Under the pieces are notes generated by a model that saw nothing but the letters and a program-made list of their open reading frames with translations, had not been told where the DNA came from and searched no databases. 64,000 bases of DNA from Epinephelus fuscoguttatus. Taxonomy: Eukaryota > Chordata > Actinopteri > Perciformes > Serranidae. The first letter of the stretch is position 1, and every line of letters starts with the position of its first letter. Positions 35,554 through 47,439 of the stretch are shown one piece after another. The stretch covers positions 379,001-443,000 of the forward strand of contig NC_064765.1 in assembly GCF_011397635.1 (NCBI RefSeq). The letters run 5' to 3'. The position numbers and the translations under genes are program-made.

Positions 35554-38500
35554 ATAATGAGCAGAGTGAAGAGATGTTGTGATGACTCATCATTCATTCC
35601 TCAGACCTGACGACATGTTTTCACAGTTTTGTACGACACACAACTTAAGTGTCAGCGCTGCACCAGTCTGAAGGTGCACTGTGATGCTAGAATCATACAA
35701 TATAAAGTGCAACTGAACGAAGAATCTTAGTTTTATTTAGGTTAATTCCAAAAGAGAGACTCGTTGGTTTGAGTAGAGAAGCAGTGCTCAGTCTCTGCTT
35801 TAGTTTTTACACAAACTTTATCAGCAAAATGTTTCATTTATAATAAAATGTCTTATTTTATTACTCATGAAAGACGCAGAGACTCTGGAGGTTTGATTTC
35901 TGCTGGAGCATCAATATGAATGTGTTTGTGCAGGTGAGCATCGGGAATCCAGAGAAGATGGAGCCGATCACCAACGTGTCGCACATCCCCAGTAACAGAT
36001 GGGCTCTGATCTGCTGCCTGTGTAAAGAGAAGACTGGAGCGTGTATACAGGTAGAGTCGCCGCTCACCTTTCACCGCCGCCACGGCGTCTAATGAGACGT
36101 GACGAGCAATGCTTCACCCAGCGTGTTAGGAAAACCCCCAGGGTGGAGGAGAGGAAAGTGATGGAGGGAGGGGAGGAGAGGAGAGGAGAGGAGAGTGATG
36201 GAGAGAGGAGAGGAGATTGGTGGAGGGAGGAGAGGAGAGTGATGGAGGGAGGAGAGGAGATTGATGGAGGGAGGAGAGGAGAGTGATGGAGAGAGGAGAG
36301 GAGATTGATGGAGGGAGGAGAGGAGAGGAGAGTGATGGAGAGAGGAGAGGAGAATGATGGAGGGAGGAGAGGAGAGTGATGGAGAGAGGAGAGGAGAATG
36401 ATGGAGGGAGGAGAGTGCAGGAGTGACACTGAGGATTGAGACGAGTCGACGAGTCTAAAAAAGGAAAACACAACAGTCAGCATTTATCACAGTTTATTAT
36501 GAAGTGTTTGAAACATTGTCCGAAACACATTGAGCACATTCAGAGCCCTCTGAAGCCTTTAATCACAATCTTCAACAACCATGTTGGATTTTAAATGCTG
36601 CTGAAGTACGAGACACTTTGTGCCGTGCCGTATGAACGTGAACATGATGCAACTTAGTCAAAAGTTAACCACTGAAATAACATCTGAAATAAATAAAGTG
36701 CCTCTGAAATGTGGGGCACATTGAACCCTGCAGATTATCTGTCAGAAATGATGCACTTCACTTTAAAGTTAATAAAACAACATGTAAGTTATGATGAAGA
36801 GGCATGTTGCTGTGTGCAGTATGAATGTGAACCAGCACATTATCTGACAACAACTCTTGAAGTTAACAAATAACATAACGTCTCAAAAAAGATTCATTGC
36901 TGCTGAATTCATTTTCTAGATCAAACTGTGCTGGTTTAAGAGAGGACGTCTCTCCAGTTGAAAGCTCCAGTCTACTGGAGCATTACCAGTGTGCTGTCTG
37001 ACAGCGCTGTAGCACCCACTAGTGGCGGGCGGCTGTATGACAGTTAAGCTGCCTCGTACATGAATAAAACACAAAGTGGTTTAACCGACCAACATTTCTG
37101 GTGCCGACTAGCGAAGGGGCTGACGTTTAATCCGCGCACATCCCTAACCACACCAACTCTGGCGTTTGACGGCCCCTAGAGAGTGTCTGTTTGAAGAAGG
37201 TTATACTTTGTACTAACTATTATTTTTTATTAACGGGAACACCTGAGACTAACAACGCAAAAATAAAACCACCATGTCTGAATGTTCGCTCTTAGCTCCA
37301 GTGTTTAATCACATGTGATACAAATATAAAATCAATATGTACAAACGGTTCATGATGTCATCGTTGTATTAGCAGACTCTTCAGCTGTAAATTATTTCCA
37401 GTCATTGGACGTTACGATTGATCATAGAGATGACGGCTGAGAGATTGAGATATTATAAATATTAAGTATAATGAATGAAGGTGTGACTAACTGAGTGTGT
37501 GTCTGCTGCCACAGTGCTCAGCCAAAAACTGCCGGACTGCCTTCCACGTGACGTGCGGCCTCCACGCCAGCCTTGAAATGAACACCATCCTCACCGAGGA
37601 CGACGAGGTCAAGTTCAAGTCCTACTGCCCCAAACACTCTGGGCTGGATGGCGCCGAGTCCAGAGACAGAGACTCGGGAGGCGAGGAGGAGAAGGAGAGT
37701 GCCAGAGACAAGAAGGGACGGAGAAGAGGCAGAGTCAGAGGGGAGGAAGACGCCGTCTCCTCCTCTTCATCCTCCTATGTGGCTCCTCAGCACATCGACA
37801 GAACGCCCAGCGATCTGGAGGCGCTCGCCAGCCGCCAGCAGGAGAAGAGGGTCAGCCTCCGTAAGCTGAAGCTGCAGGAGATGGAGGAGGACTTCTACCA
37901 GTTTGTGGAGGTGGAGGAGGTGGCAAGTCACCTGAAGCTGCCGCCAGAGGTGGTGGACTTCCTGTATCAGTACTGGAAACTCAAACGCAAAGCCAACTTC
38001 AACCAGCCGCTCCTCACGCCCAAGAAGGACGAGGAGGACAGCCTGGCACGCCGCGAGCACGAGGTGCTGCTGCGACGCCTGCAGCTCTTCACGCACCTCC
38101 GTCAGGACCTGGAGAGGGTAGGTCACTACCTCACTTCCTGTAGTTCACAGAGCAGCAGAGACAAGGAGGAGGAGCAGGAGGAGGAGCAGGAAGAGGAGCA
38201 GGAAGAGGGAGTGACCAAAGAAAATACTTTTAAATAAAGTCTGACAGCAGGAAGAGAAGTTTGATCCTTTGTAGATTCAGTCACAAGTTACAGCAGCACA
38301 AGAGACAGGAAATGATGTATTCAGCACACCTCAGGGTCAACTCAAGGTCACCTCAGGTCAACTCAGGGTCAACTCAGGGTCACCTCAGGTCAACTCAGGG
38401 TCACCTCAGGGTCAACTCAGGGTCAACTCAGGGTCACCTCAGGGTCGACTCAGGGTCACCTCAGGTCAACTCAGGGTCAACTCAGGTCACCTCAGGGTCG

Positions 38501-39896
38501 ACTCGGTCACCTCAGGTCACCTCAGGCTCACCTCAGGTCACCTCAGGGTTGACTCAGGGTCACCTCAGGTCAACTCAGGGTCAACTCAGGTCACCTCAGG
38601 GTCGACTCAGGGTCACCTCAGGTCACCTCAGGGTCAACTCAGGTCACCTCAGGGTCGACTCAGGGTCAACTCAGGGTCAACTCAGGTCACCTCAGGGTCG
38701 CCTCAGGTCACCTCAGGGTCAACTCAGGGTCACCTCAGGTCAACTCAGGGTCAACTCAGGGTCACCTCAGGGTCGACTCAGGTCAACTCAGGTCACCTCA
38801 GGTCAACTCAGGGTCGACTCAGGGTCAACTCAGGTCACCTCAGGTCAACTCAGGTCACCTCAGGTCAACTCAGGTCACCTCAGGGTCGACTCAGGGTCAC
38901 CTCAGGGTCAACTCAGGTCACCTCAGGGTCGACTCAGGGTCACCTCAGGGTCAACTCAGGTCACCTCAGGGTCGCCTCAGGTCACCTCAGGTCAACTCAG
39001 GGTCAACTCAGGGTCAACTCAGGTCAACTCAGGTCAACTCAGGGTCGACTCAGGGTCAACTCAGGTCACCTCAGGTCAACTCAGGGTCGACTCAGGTCAA
39101 CTCAGCGTTAGCCTGGTAGCTAAAGTAACGCTACACGAACAGAGGGCTGACACAGTTAACTTTAAGCTTTGAAAACAAGAGGCGATAAAAGCTCAGCACT
39201 CGGCGTCCTGCAGCTGACTTGCTCCCAAACATCAGCTGTTCAGTCTTTGCTGTGACAGTTTGACAGCAGCAGAGCTAAAAATGCAGCGGTGATGTCAGCG
39301 GCACCTTTCTTAAAAGTGCAGAGATTTTTTGAGCGGCCTCTCAAAAAAGGCAAGGCTGGGTGCGGCGCTGTTTCTCCAGGCAGCAGCTCTCACCCGCTCT
39401 TCACAGAGAACATGTGGACACAGGTCCTTATAGAGCATAAAATAGAAATAAATACCAACAAGTAAAAAAACAGACAACAGGATCATGACAACACAAAGCA
39501 TTGTGGGACTTCAGGACACAGCAGCCACAGTAGAGACAGACAGTTTATGAGTTTAGATCTGATCCATGTTGTGTTCTCAACTGTCACAGCTGTAAAGATA
39601 TAAATATCATATATTCAATTTTCAATTCAATTCAATTTTATTTATAAAGCCCAATATCACAAATCACAATTTGCCTCACAGGGCTTTACAGCATACGACA
39701 TCCCTCTGTCCTTATGACCCTCACAGCTGATCAGGAAAAACTCCCCAAAAAACCCTTTAACGGGGAAAAAACGGTAGAAACCTCAGGAAGAGCAACTGAG
39801 GAGGGATCCCTCTTCCAGGACGGACAGACGTGCAATAGATGTCGTACAGAACAGATCAACATGATAAATTAACAGTAATCCACATGACACAATGAG

Positions 39897-39941
<45 letters not shown>

Positions 39942-40297
39942 GGTAATGACAGTAGCTTACAACAACATTATTGAAAGTAATAATATTATAGTTATAGTTC
40001 TGGTTACTGTGGTACAATATGTTGAAAGTATGTATTAATACCTGGCAGTATACATGTGTGACAATAGTCATATGTGTATAATAACAGAAGAAGTATGACT
40101 AATGACTAATGATGGCAGCAGCAGCAGCAGGAGGCATCTGGCAGGACCACGGCAGCAGCACAACCACACACGTCACGCTGTCCAGGCACCGCTGTGATAT
40201 GAGTTAATCTGAGAGACAGTGGAGCACAAAGGCTCCGGAGAAGAAGCCGAGTTAGTGACATCCAGAATGGCCGAGTTAGCAAGATGCAGTAATAGGA

Positions 40298-40358
<61 letters not shown>

Positions 40359-43300
40359 GCCCGGTGTATTATAGGGGGGTCCTCCGGCAGACTAGGCCTA
40401 AGTCAGCCTAACTAGGGGCTGGTACAGGGCAAGCCTGAGCCAGCCCTAACTATAAGCTTTATCAAAGAGGAAAGTCTTAAGTCTAGTCTTAAATGTGGAG
40501 ACGGTGTCTGCCTCCCGGACCGTAACAGGAAGATGATTCCACAGGAGAGGAGCCTGAGAGCTGAAGGCTCTGGCTCCTGATCTACTTTTGGAGACTTTAG
40601 GGACCACGAGTAACCCTGCGTTCTCAGAGCGCAGTGTTCTGGTGGGATAATAAGGCACTATGAGCTCTCTAAGATATGACGGAGCTTGACCATTTAGAGC
40701 TTTATAAGTTAACAGTAGGATTTTAAATTCAATTCTGGATTTTACAGGAGCCAGTGCAGAGAAGCTAAAACAGGAGAAATATGATCTCGTTTCTTAGTTC
40801 CTGTTAGTACACGTGCTGCTGCATTCTGAATTAGCTGGAGAGTTTTTAAGGACTTACTAGAGCTACCTGATAATAGAGAGTTACAGTAATCCAGCCTTGA
40901 GGTAACAAAAGCGTGGACCAATTTTTCTGCATCTTTTGGTCAGGATAGGCCTAATTTTATAATATTACACAGATTAAAAAATGCAGTCTGTGAGGTTTGT
41001 TTTAAATGAGAATTAAAAGACAAATCTTGATCAAATATTACTCGAGGTTTCTTACGGTAGTGCTAGAGGCCAGAGCAATGCCATCTAGAGAAACTATGTC
41101 ATCAGATAAAGAGTCTCTGAGTTGTTTGGGGCCAAGAACAATAACTTCAGTTTTGTCTGAATTTAACATCAGGAAATTGGTGCTCATCCAAGTTTTTATG
41201 TCTTTAAGGCAGTTATGGAGTTTAGTTAATTGATTACTTTCTTCTGGCTTCATCGATAAATACAACTGAGTATCATCCGCATAACAATGGAAATTTATAG
41301 AGTGATTTCTAATGATGTTACCTAAAGGAAGCATATATAGAGTAAACAGGATTGGTCCGAGCACAGAACCTTGTGGAACTCCAAGACAAACTTTAGTACG
41401 TAAGGACGATTCATTATGAACGTGAACAAACTGAAAACGATCAGATAAATAAGATTTAAACCAGCTCAGTGCAGAACCTTTTAGGCCAATTAAGTGATCC
41501 AGTCTCTGCAGTAGAATTTGATGGTCAATTGTGTCAAACGCCGCACTAAGATCTAATAAAACAAGTACAGAGACGAGTCCTTTGTCTGAAGCAATCAGAA
41601 GGTCATTTGTAATTTTAACTAGAGCTGTCTCAGTGCTATGATGCACTCTAAATCCTGACTGAAATTCCTCAAATAGATTATTATCATGGAGAAAATCACA
41701 CAGCTGGTCTGCGACTACTTTCTCAAGGATCTTTGACATAAAGGGAAGATTAGATATTGGTCTATAGTTGGCTAACACCTCTGGATCCAGGGTGGGCTTT
41801 TTTAGTAGAGGTTTAATTACAGCTACCTTAAAAGACTGTGGTACATAGCCTGTTAATAAGGATATATTGATCATATCTAATATATGAGTGTTAACTAAAG
41901 GAAAGACCTCCTTAAGTAGCCTAGTTGGGATGGGGTCTAAGAGACACGTTCATGATTTAGATGAAGAAATCATTGAGGATATCACTGATATATGTGCTCA
42001 GCAATAACCACACACCAGAGCTGAAGGTTTCCTGTAATGACCTCACTGACGACCTGCTGTCTGTCTGTCTGTCTGTCTGAACTCCTTAGTTTAACGACAC
42101 ATTACAATTATATACAAACTGATTCAGAGTGTAAGTGACAGTAACTCTGTTCCTCCTCATGTGTGTTCAGTCTGTCGGTAACACATAAAGAGTCTCTGTC
42201 ACTCATTTAATAATAAACTATAAATGAAGGATATCTTTAAAGAAAGGAGAAGATCAAATAATCTAACCTCTAACGTCTGACCTCTGACCTTCCTCCTCAG
42301 GTGCGTAACCTGACCTACATGGTGACTCGGAGGGAGAAGATGAAGCGTTCGCTGTGGAGAGTCCAGGAACAGATCTTCCAGCACCAAGTCCGACTGCTCG
42401 ACCACGAGCTGCTCTCAGGTCAGTCTGCAACGCCACAGAACATGTCAGCATCATACATGCCGGCTGGATAGGATTGAACTGGTCCATAACCAGCTCTGTA
42501 GCAGCGGTTATCAGACGCCAGTGTGACGGGTTAGTCAAACAGATAGTGAAAAGATTTCCTGGTTAGTTGAAGTGGCTTCATAGTTCATGTCTCCGCCTGT
42601 GGTGTCAGAGCGCCGTGACGTCGTGAAGCAGCGTGGTAGTTTAAAGGTTAATACATGAAGTGTCAGCAGTCACTCCTTCACTCTGAGAGCTGCTGCGTGT
42701 CTGCAGACCGATTATTGTAATAGATTATACATATGGAGGAAAGTGTAGAGTTCGGTTCATGTTAGGACTCATTTCACACAGATTCCACATCAGATTCAGA
42801 GACAGGCAGAGCTTCTGTCAGCACTCTGCCTTCATTTCGTCTGTATCTGAGCACACTGTCTGAGAGCTTACAGGTGAAACGAAGGAGAGCCACCAGAGAC
42901 GGTGGAGGCAGTGTAGAGTAGTTCAGGTGAGATACGACTGTAGGAGAAGATGAAGACATTTAATAATGTCAGAACAGAACAAATCAGTAAAACAAGGAAA
43001 ACAATTCTCCGCCCACACGTCACAGACCACCACTGTCTACAACACTGCCTCCGTTCAAAGGTACAATATCACACCCTCCTCCACCGTCGCCTCGTTGGTT
43101 GTAACTTCTGACTCCGCCCTCTAGGCTGTGTCTGTGACATCATTAAAGACACATGGAAGTACGAGGGCAGTGACGTTTACAGCATCTGAAACAGACGGAT
43201 CTGTTTTTGTATGTACGAGATGTATAAATGAGCAGCTGGATTTCTAGCCACAAAATCCCTTTAGCATTGAGCCAACAGTGCTAATAGTGTTAACATAAGC

Positions 43301-44651
43301 CCCTTTTCTACCGCAGGAACTTTTATCAATTACCCAGAATTTTGAAAAACCTCTGCATGTTTCCGACCCTGAGGTTGAATTTGTGAGAAACTAAACCAAA
43401 GTTCACTGAATGACTCTGAGATGGACTCAGCTGTGGTCAGCTGTTGGCGTGGAGCTGTGTTGTTCATGTGTGCAGCAGCTGAAGAGTCTCCTTTACAGAA
43501 TCATAAGATCCCGTCATCATGACATGATGCAGATGATATGAAAACATGAAAGTGGTGCTGAATGTGTGTGTGTGTGTCCTGTGTGTGTTCCAGGTGATCC
43601 GTCGGCGAAGGATCTGGAGAAGCTCTTCTCTGTGGGCTGGTTATCGTCTCAGGGCTCGCAGTCTCGCTCCTCCTGGACTCACTCTGGATTAAAAACCAAA
43701 CGAAGCTCTTTGAAGCAGGAGAAAAGAAAAAGCCTGTCGGACTCGCCGCACGCTCACAGGAAGGAAAATCTGAGCAAACCACTGGAGACCAAGGACAGTA
43801 AAGGGCCCCGAATTAAAGAGGGGGAGCCTGCCCACAGCGCTAAACTCCACAGCTCTGACATCAGCACGGAGCTTAAGAAGCCAGAGGTCGTCCAGGAAAC
43901 GGTCACAGTCAAGCTGCACAAACTGGAGAGCAGGAAGGGCCCCAGGAGGGAGGCCCCGGGGCCCGAACATGAGGCGCTGGCCCGACGGAAACGAGACAAT
44001 AACCACGAACAAGACGAGAGAAAGAGAAAGAGGAGGAGCGATGTGACAGTGAGCTTCCCCAGCCAGGTGAAGAACAGGTTCGGCTCCAAACACCTGGAGA
44101 AGACCGTCTCCATCCGGCTGGTCGACATCAGGAACTCTGACACTGACGACTACTTCATTGATGAAGGAATGACCAAAAGAAGCCCCGCCCCCCTGGACGG
44201 GACGACCAACACTAAACTCAGCAGAGCCAGCGAGGTCTCAGACTCTGCCGCTGCCGTCACCGCCAAAGCTAATGGCTGGCTGAGGAGAGCTCAGGCCAAC
44301 AGCTCACATACGACCAGCAGACACGTGGGCGGACATCTTCGAAGCTGGGGGAAGTTCAGGATCCCCAAAAGGAGTGTGAGGCCTCTGGCAGCGACGGTGA
44401 AGGAACAGGAGGAGGTGGAGCCCCGCAAGCCACTGCTGAGGCCTCTGACCAACACGCCGGAGCCTTCGTTCCCCAGGACCAGACTCCGCACGGGGACAGA
44501 GAACGACAGCTACGCCTCCGACTCCAAACCAGGCGACGGTGACATGGAGCCCTGCTTGAAACGATGCCACTCGCACCAGCTGAGGGGCGACTCGTCTCTG
44601 GGTCGCCGCTACGGGTCCGACATCATCCGCCGAGGCGTGCTGGCGTCCTGA
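28911..44651 (+). CDS. jade1: JADE1, PHD-finger scaffold of the HBO1 histone acetyltransferase complex (complete, 10 coding exons)
   Basis: JADE1 assembles KAT7/HBO1 with ING4/5 and MEAF6 and directs histone H4 acetylation in the nucleus. Exons: 28911-28959, 29866-29933, 31825-31982, 32494-32678, 34239-34450, 34842-35009, 35934-36050, 37515-38117, 42301-42418, 43594-44651. All junctions are GT-AG and phases join to 911 residues (human JADE1L is 842). It opens [16 protein letters not shown], then the EPC-like segment ([30 protein letters not shown]). PHD1 is at about 195-245 (C198, C201, C215, C218, H223, C226, C239, C242), a zinc knuckle at 245-280 and PHD2 at about 281-360. [17 protein letters not shown] is conserved. 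The Lys/Ser-rich C-terminus ends [11 protein letters not shown] as in JADE1, which with the MKR start excludes JADE2 and JADE3. Exon 1 carries 34 nt of 5' UTR (28877-28910). Confidence 0.96.
29934..31824 (+). other. jade1: jade1 intron 2
   Basis: Mostly AT-rich unique sequence. About 30520-30570 (AATACTTTATTGATCCCTGA, then AGGGAAACTG) is a short piece of a dispersed fish LINE/SINE tail. A perfect 33-bp-arm inverted repeat lies at 31545-31619. No hidden exon is seen. Confidence 0.6.
31545..31619. repeat. Perfect 33-bp inverted repeat (hairpin)
   Basis: Left arm 31545-31577 (ATTTTGGCAACAATTAAATC, then GTAGGCAACTGGA) is the exact reverse complement of the right arm 31587-31619. The spacer is 9 nt (AAATCAAAG). 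It lies about 200 bp upstream of jade1 exon 3, so the transcript would form a stable 33-bp stem. It could be a foldback insertion or, less likely, a small-RNA precursor. Confidence 0.97.
32679..34238 (+). other. jade1: jade1 intron 4
   Basis: AT-rich intron. About 32716-32795 has GGGGTGCACCACACATCGAT-type sequence and a short ATC tract, perhaps a hAT scrap. About 33055-33100 (AATAACTTTATTCATGCTCA, then AGGGGAAATTC) resembles a dispersed LINE tail. No exon seen. Confidence 0.45.
34799..34837 (+). repeat. jade1: (TG)n tract abutting jade1 exon 6 acceptor
   Basis: About 19 uninterrupted TG dinucleotides followed by CCAG and the exon at 34842. The tract takes the place of the usual polypyrimidine tract of this acceptor. 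Confidence 0.97.
35010..35933 (+). other. jade1: jade1 intron 6, with (AT)n microsatellite
   Basis: AT-rich unique intron with an AT dinucleotide tract at about 35503-35546. No other feature recognised. Confidence 0.6.
36149..36416. repeat. Purine-only GA-rich minisatellite in jade1 intron 7
   Basis: Near-continuous purines on the + strand with units such as GGAGAGGAGAGTGATGGAG (about 19-35 bp, variable), starting 100 bp after the exon 7 donor. Long homopurine tracts can adopt triplex structures. Long open frames on both strands across it are compositional. Confidence 0.9.
36420..37514 (+). other. jade1: jade1 intron 7, remainder
   Basis: Unique AT-rich sequence between the purine repeat and exon 8. 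No recognisable exon, RNA gene or mobile element. Confidence 0.5.
38118..38260 (+). terminator. jade1: Candidate intronic poly(A) site giving a short JADE1
   Basis: If the exon 8 donor (GT at 38118) is not used, the frame continues 39 codons through a Glu-rich tail ([17 protein letters not shown]) to TAA at 38235-38237. AATAAA at 38233-38238 overlaps that stop. The product would be 559 residues, keeping both PHD fingers and losing the two C-terminal exons, comparable in layout to the mammalian short isoform JADE1S. Usage is inferred, not shown. Confidence 0.45.
38331..39108. repeat. 10/11-bp minisatellite of nuclear-receptor-like half-sites in jade1 intron 8
   Basis: About 70 units of AGGTCAMCTC (10 bp) or AGGGTCAMCTC (11 bp), M being A or C, with occasional GTCGACTC. 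Each unit contains AGGTCA or GGGTCA in the same direction. Example: five consecutive AGGTCA at 10-bp spacing from 38832 to 38877. The 303-residue open frame over it is an artefact of composition. Confidence 0.96.
39615..41971 (-). mobile_element. L2-like LINE, 5'-truncated, antisense in jade1 intron 8
   Basis: Reads right to left: reverse-transcriptase C-terminal two-thirds (41874-41038 and, after frameshifts, to 40449), a 3' UTR with two GA/CT tracts and one copy of the 24-bp unit, and the tail AATTGAATTGAATTGAA at 39615-39640. Nearly identical to the + strand copy at 47440-50125. The 5' truncation point is about 41971, where similarity to the longer copy stops. Confidence 0.95.
41038..41874 (-). 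pseudogene. L2-like reverse transcriptase fragment
   Basis: Carries RT motifs [60 protein letters not shown] (motif A), [20 protein letters not shown] (motif B) and [10 protein letters not shown] (catalytic YADD). A lost base after TTVRNL breaks the frame at 41038-41045. The distal end ([20 protein letters not shown] ... FLFDKAYS) survives at 40446-40655. Confidence 0.93.
42419..43593 (+). other. jade1: jade1 intron 9
   Basis: Unique intron sequence; the last 30 bp before exon 10 are TG-rich (43563-43590, ending TGTGTGTTCCAG). No other feature recognised. Confidence 0.55.
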
Positions 44652-45425
44652 TGGCGGAGCTACACTTTGAATATAAGCTGCACTGTGTTGGTGGGAGGAG
44701 ACAGATGGACGGGCGCTCTTTGTACCTGTTATTTTCTTGATGAATCCGAAAAATGCCTCCATGAAAAAAACAGAGCTGATATTTATTTTTTATTTGTAAC
44801 ATATGTAAATCTGAAAACTTTATTTTCAGCTAGGTTTTTTTTTTTTTTTTTTTTTTCCTCTCCTTAAAGTAGAAAGATGTCAAGTTGCCACTTAAACGCT
44901 TGCTCACATATTCAGATCCAAGCTAAAGCATCAAGCACGGAGACGTAGTGATGGTTGCTGGGACCACACGCCTGCATTGGACTTATAGTTAGTGTTAAAC
45001 TCAGCTGCACTTAGTGAAACCAGCCGACAGGTAACCTCCATCTTCTCTAGGTCTTTCTTTATCTGCTTCATCCAACAGGAAGTCAAACTGCCCTCTGCTT
45101 ACCTTGTAACCTCCCGCTGTCATAATTTCTTCAGTCTGCCATGTTGAACACGCTCAGAAAAAGGAATCCAGAATGACATGACTGTCATCAGCACTTAAGT
45201 GTAATTGAACTGCGATCGTATCGTATCCATCATGTGCCTAACTTTGATTTGAAGCGTTTGCACTACAACAGAACGGCACAGGTGAGACGTATGAGGAGAG
45301 TTATTTTTACACTGAAAAATGAAAAAGCATTTTGTACCCTCGGCCGCTGCTGTACTACTGTTATGCAAAATGAAACTTGTTTTTGTCTTTGTCTTAAAGA
45401 GGAATAAAATCTCTGAAGGACCTGA
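44652..45425 (+). other. jade1: jade1 3' UTR
   Basis: Non-coding sequence after the stop, with a T22-type run at about 44836-44858. It ends at AATAAA 45403-45408, followed within 25 nt by a GT-rich stretch (CTGTGAGTCGTGTCTG), the expected layout of a vertebrate poly(A) site. Confidence 0.75.
45403..45408 (+). terminator. jade1: jade1 poly(A) signal AATAAA
   Basis: Canonical hexamer about 750 nt after the stop codon, with a GT-rich downstream element at about 45424-45440. Confidence 0.75.
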
Positions 45426-47439
45426 GTCTGTGAGTCGTGTCTGTTTCATCATCAGCTGTTTTTAAAGACTCCATTTCAGGACGGAGCAAATATTAAAGAT
45501 CACAGAAGTCGACTTCACAGACATTGTTCTTTTATTCTTGTGCCAATACAACACGTGACTTTCAGTCAACGTATTAATATTGTTTTTACATTTTTACAAC
45601 ATGCTAGACTAACCTGACTTTTTTTTTTTTTTACATTTTATATAAACGGACTACACCAGCGCAATTTTCGATGAAATATTCAACACATACACTACTACGA
45701 TTTTACATCATAAACTTTTTTAAAAATATTTTCATGCCACAAAATACTATTTTCATTTTTATGTTGTACGACTTGTTTTGACATACAAAACGGCCTAGTA
45801 GAGTAACGTCAGCATGTCAAAAATCACGAAAAAAAGGTCATAGTATAGTAAGACAAAACCCCGTCATGTTACACATGTCGTCCAAAATCTTGAAAAGAAA
45901 CGTTATAGTATGTCGTGCAAAATCATGACAAAATGTCATAGTATAGTATGTCTTGCAAAATCTTGAAAAGACGTCATAGTATGGCATGTTGTCCAAAATC
46001 ATGAAAAAAAAGTCATAGTATGGCATGTCGTCCAAAATCTTGAAAAAATGTCATCATATAGCATGTCATCCAAAATCTTGAAAAAAAGTCGTATGTCTTG
46101 CAAAGTCTTGAAAAGACGTCATAGTATGGCATGTTTTCCAAGATGTTGAAAAAAGCCATAGTATAGTATGTCGTTCAAAATCTTGAAAAAACATCAAAAT
46201 ATAGTATGTCGTCCAAAGTTCTAAAAAATGTCATCGTATAGTATGTTGTCCAAAATGTTGAAAAAAAGTCATAGTGTAGTATGTCGTCAAAAATCTTGAA
46301 AAAATGTCAGTATAGCATGTTGTCCAAAATCTTGAAAAAACGTCATAGTATAGCACGTTGTCCAAACTCTTGAAAAAACGTCATAGTATAGCATGTTGTC
46401 CAAAATCTCGTAAAAATGTCATAGTATGTCGTCCAAATTAATGAAAAAATATGCTGTGCAGAATCTTGAAAGGGAACGTTATAATATAGTATGTCGTGCA
46501 AAATCGTGACAAAATGTCATCATATATAGCATGTTGTCCAAAGTCTTGAAAAAACGGCACAGTATAGTATGTCGTCCAAACTAATGAAAAAATATGCTGT
46601 GCAAAATCTTGAAAAGGAACGTTATAGTATGTCGTGCAAAATCATGAAAAAAATGTCATAGTATAGCATGTCGTCCAAAATCTTGAAAAAATGTCATAGT
46701 ATAGCATGTTGTCCAAAATCTTGAAAAAAAGAGTCATCGTGTAGTATGTCGTTCAAAATCGGGAAAAAGTCACAGTATAGTATGTCTTGCAAAATCTTGA
46801 AAAGACGTCATAGTATAGCATGTTGTCCAAAATCACAAGAAAACGTATGTCAGCCAAAATCTTGAAAACATGTCATAGTATGGTATGTTGTGCAAAATCT
46901 TGAAAAAACGTCATAGTATAGCATGTCATCAAACTGAAAAAAGTCATAGGACAGCATGTCGACAAAAATTGGGAGAAAATATCATAGTATAGTATGTCAA
47001 CAAAAATTTTGAAAAAAGTCATAGTATAGCATGTCGTCCAAAATCACAAAAAATGTCATTGTATAGCATGTTGTGCAAAATCTTGATAAAACGTCATAGT
47101 ATAGCATGTCCTGCAAAATCTTGAAAAAATGTCATCGTATAGTATGTCCTGCAAAATCTTGAAAAAACGTCATAGTATAGTATGTCATCAAACTGAAAAA
47201 AGTCATAGGACAGCATGTCGACAAAAATTGTGAAAAAACATCATAGTATAGTATGTCGTGAAAAATCTTGAACAAACATCATAATATAGTCATCCAAAAT
47301 CACGAAAAACATCATAGTATAGTTTGTCATCCAAAATCACGAAAAACATCATAGTATAGTATTTCAAATAAAATTGTGAAAAAACGTCATAGTATATAGC
47401 ATGGCGTCCATAATCAGGAAAAAACACCATAGTGTAGTA

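Noticed and set aside
38261-39172. 303-residue open frame with [14 protein letters not shown]-type repeats
   Set aside because: Product of the 10/11-bp minisatellite inside jade1 intron 8, low complexity, no conservation signal.
43689-44143. Antisense frames of 129-134 residues opposite jade1 exon 10
   Set aside because: Shadow frames of a real coding exon; no independent motif.
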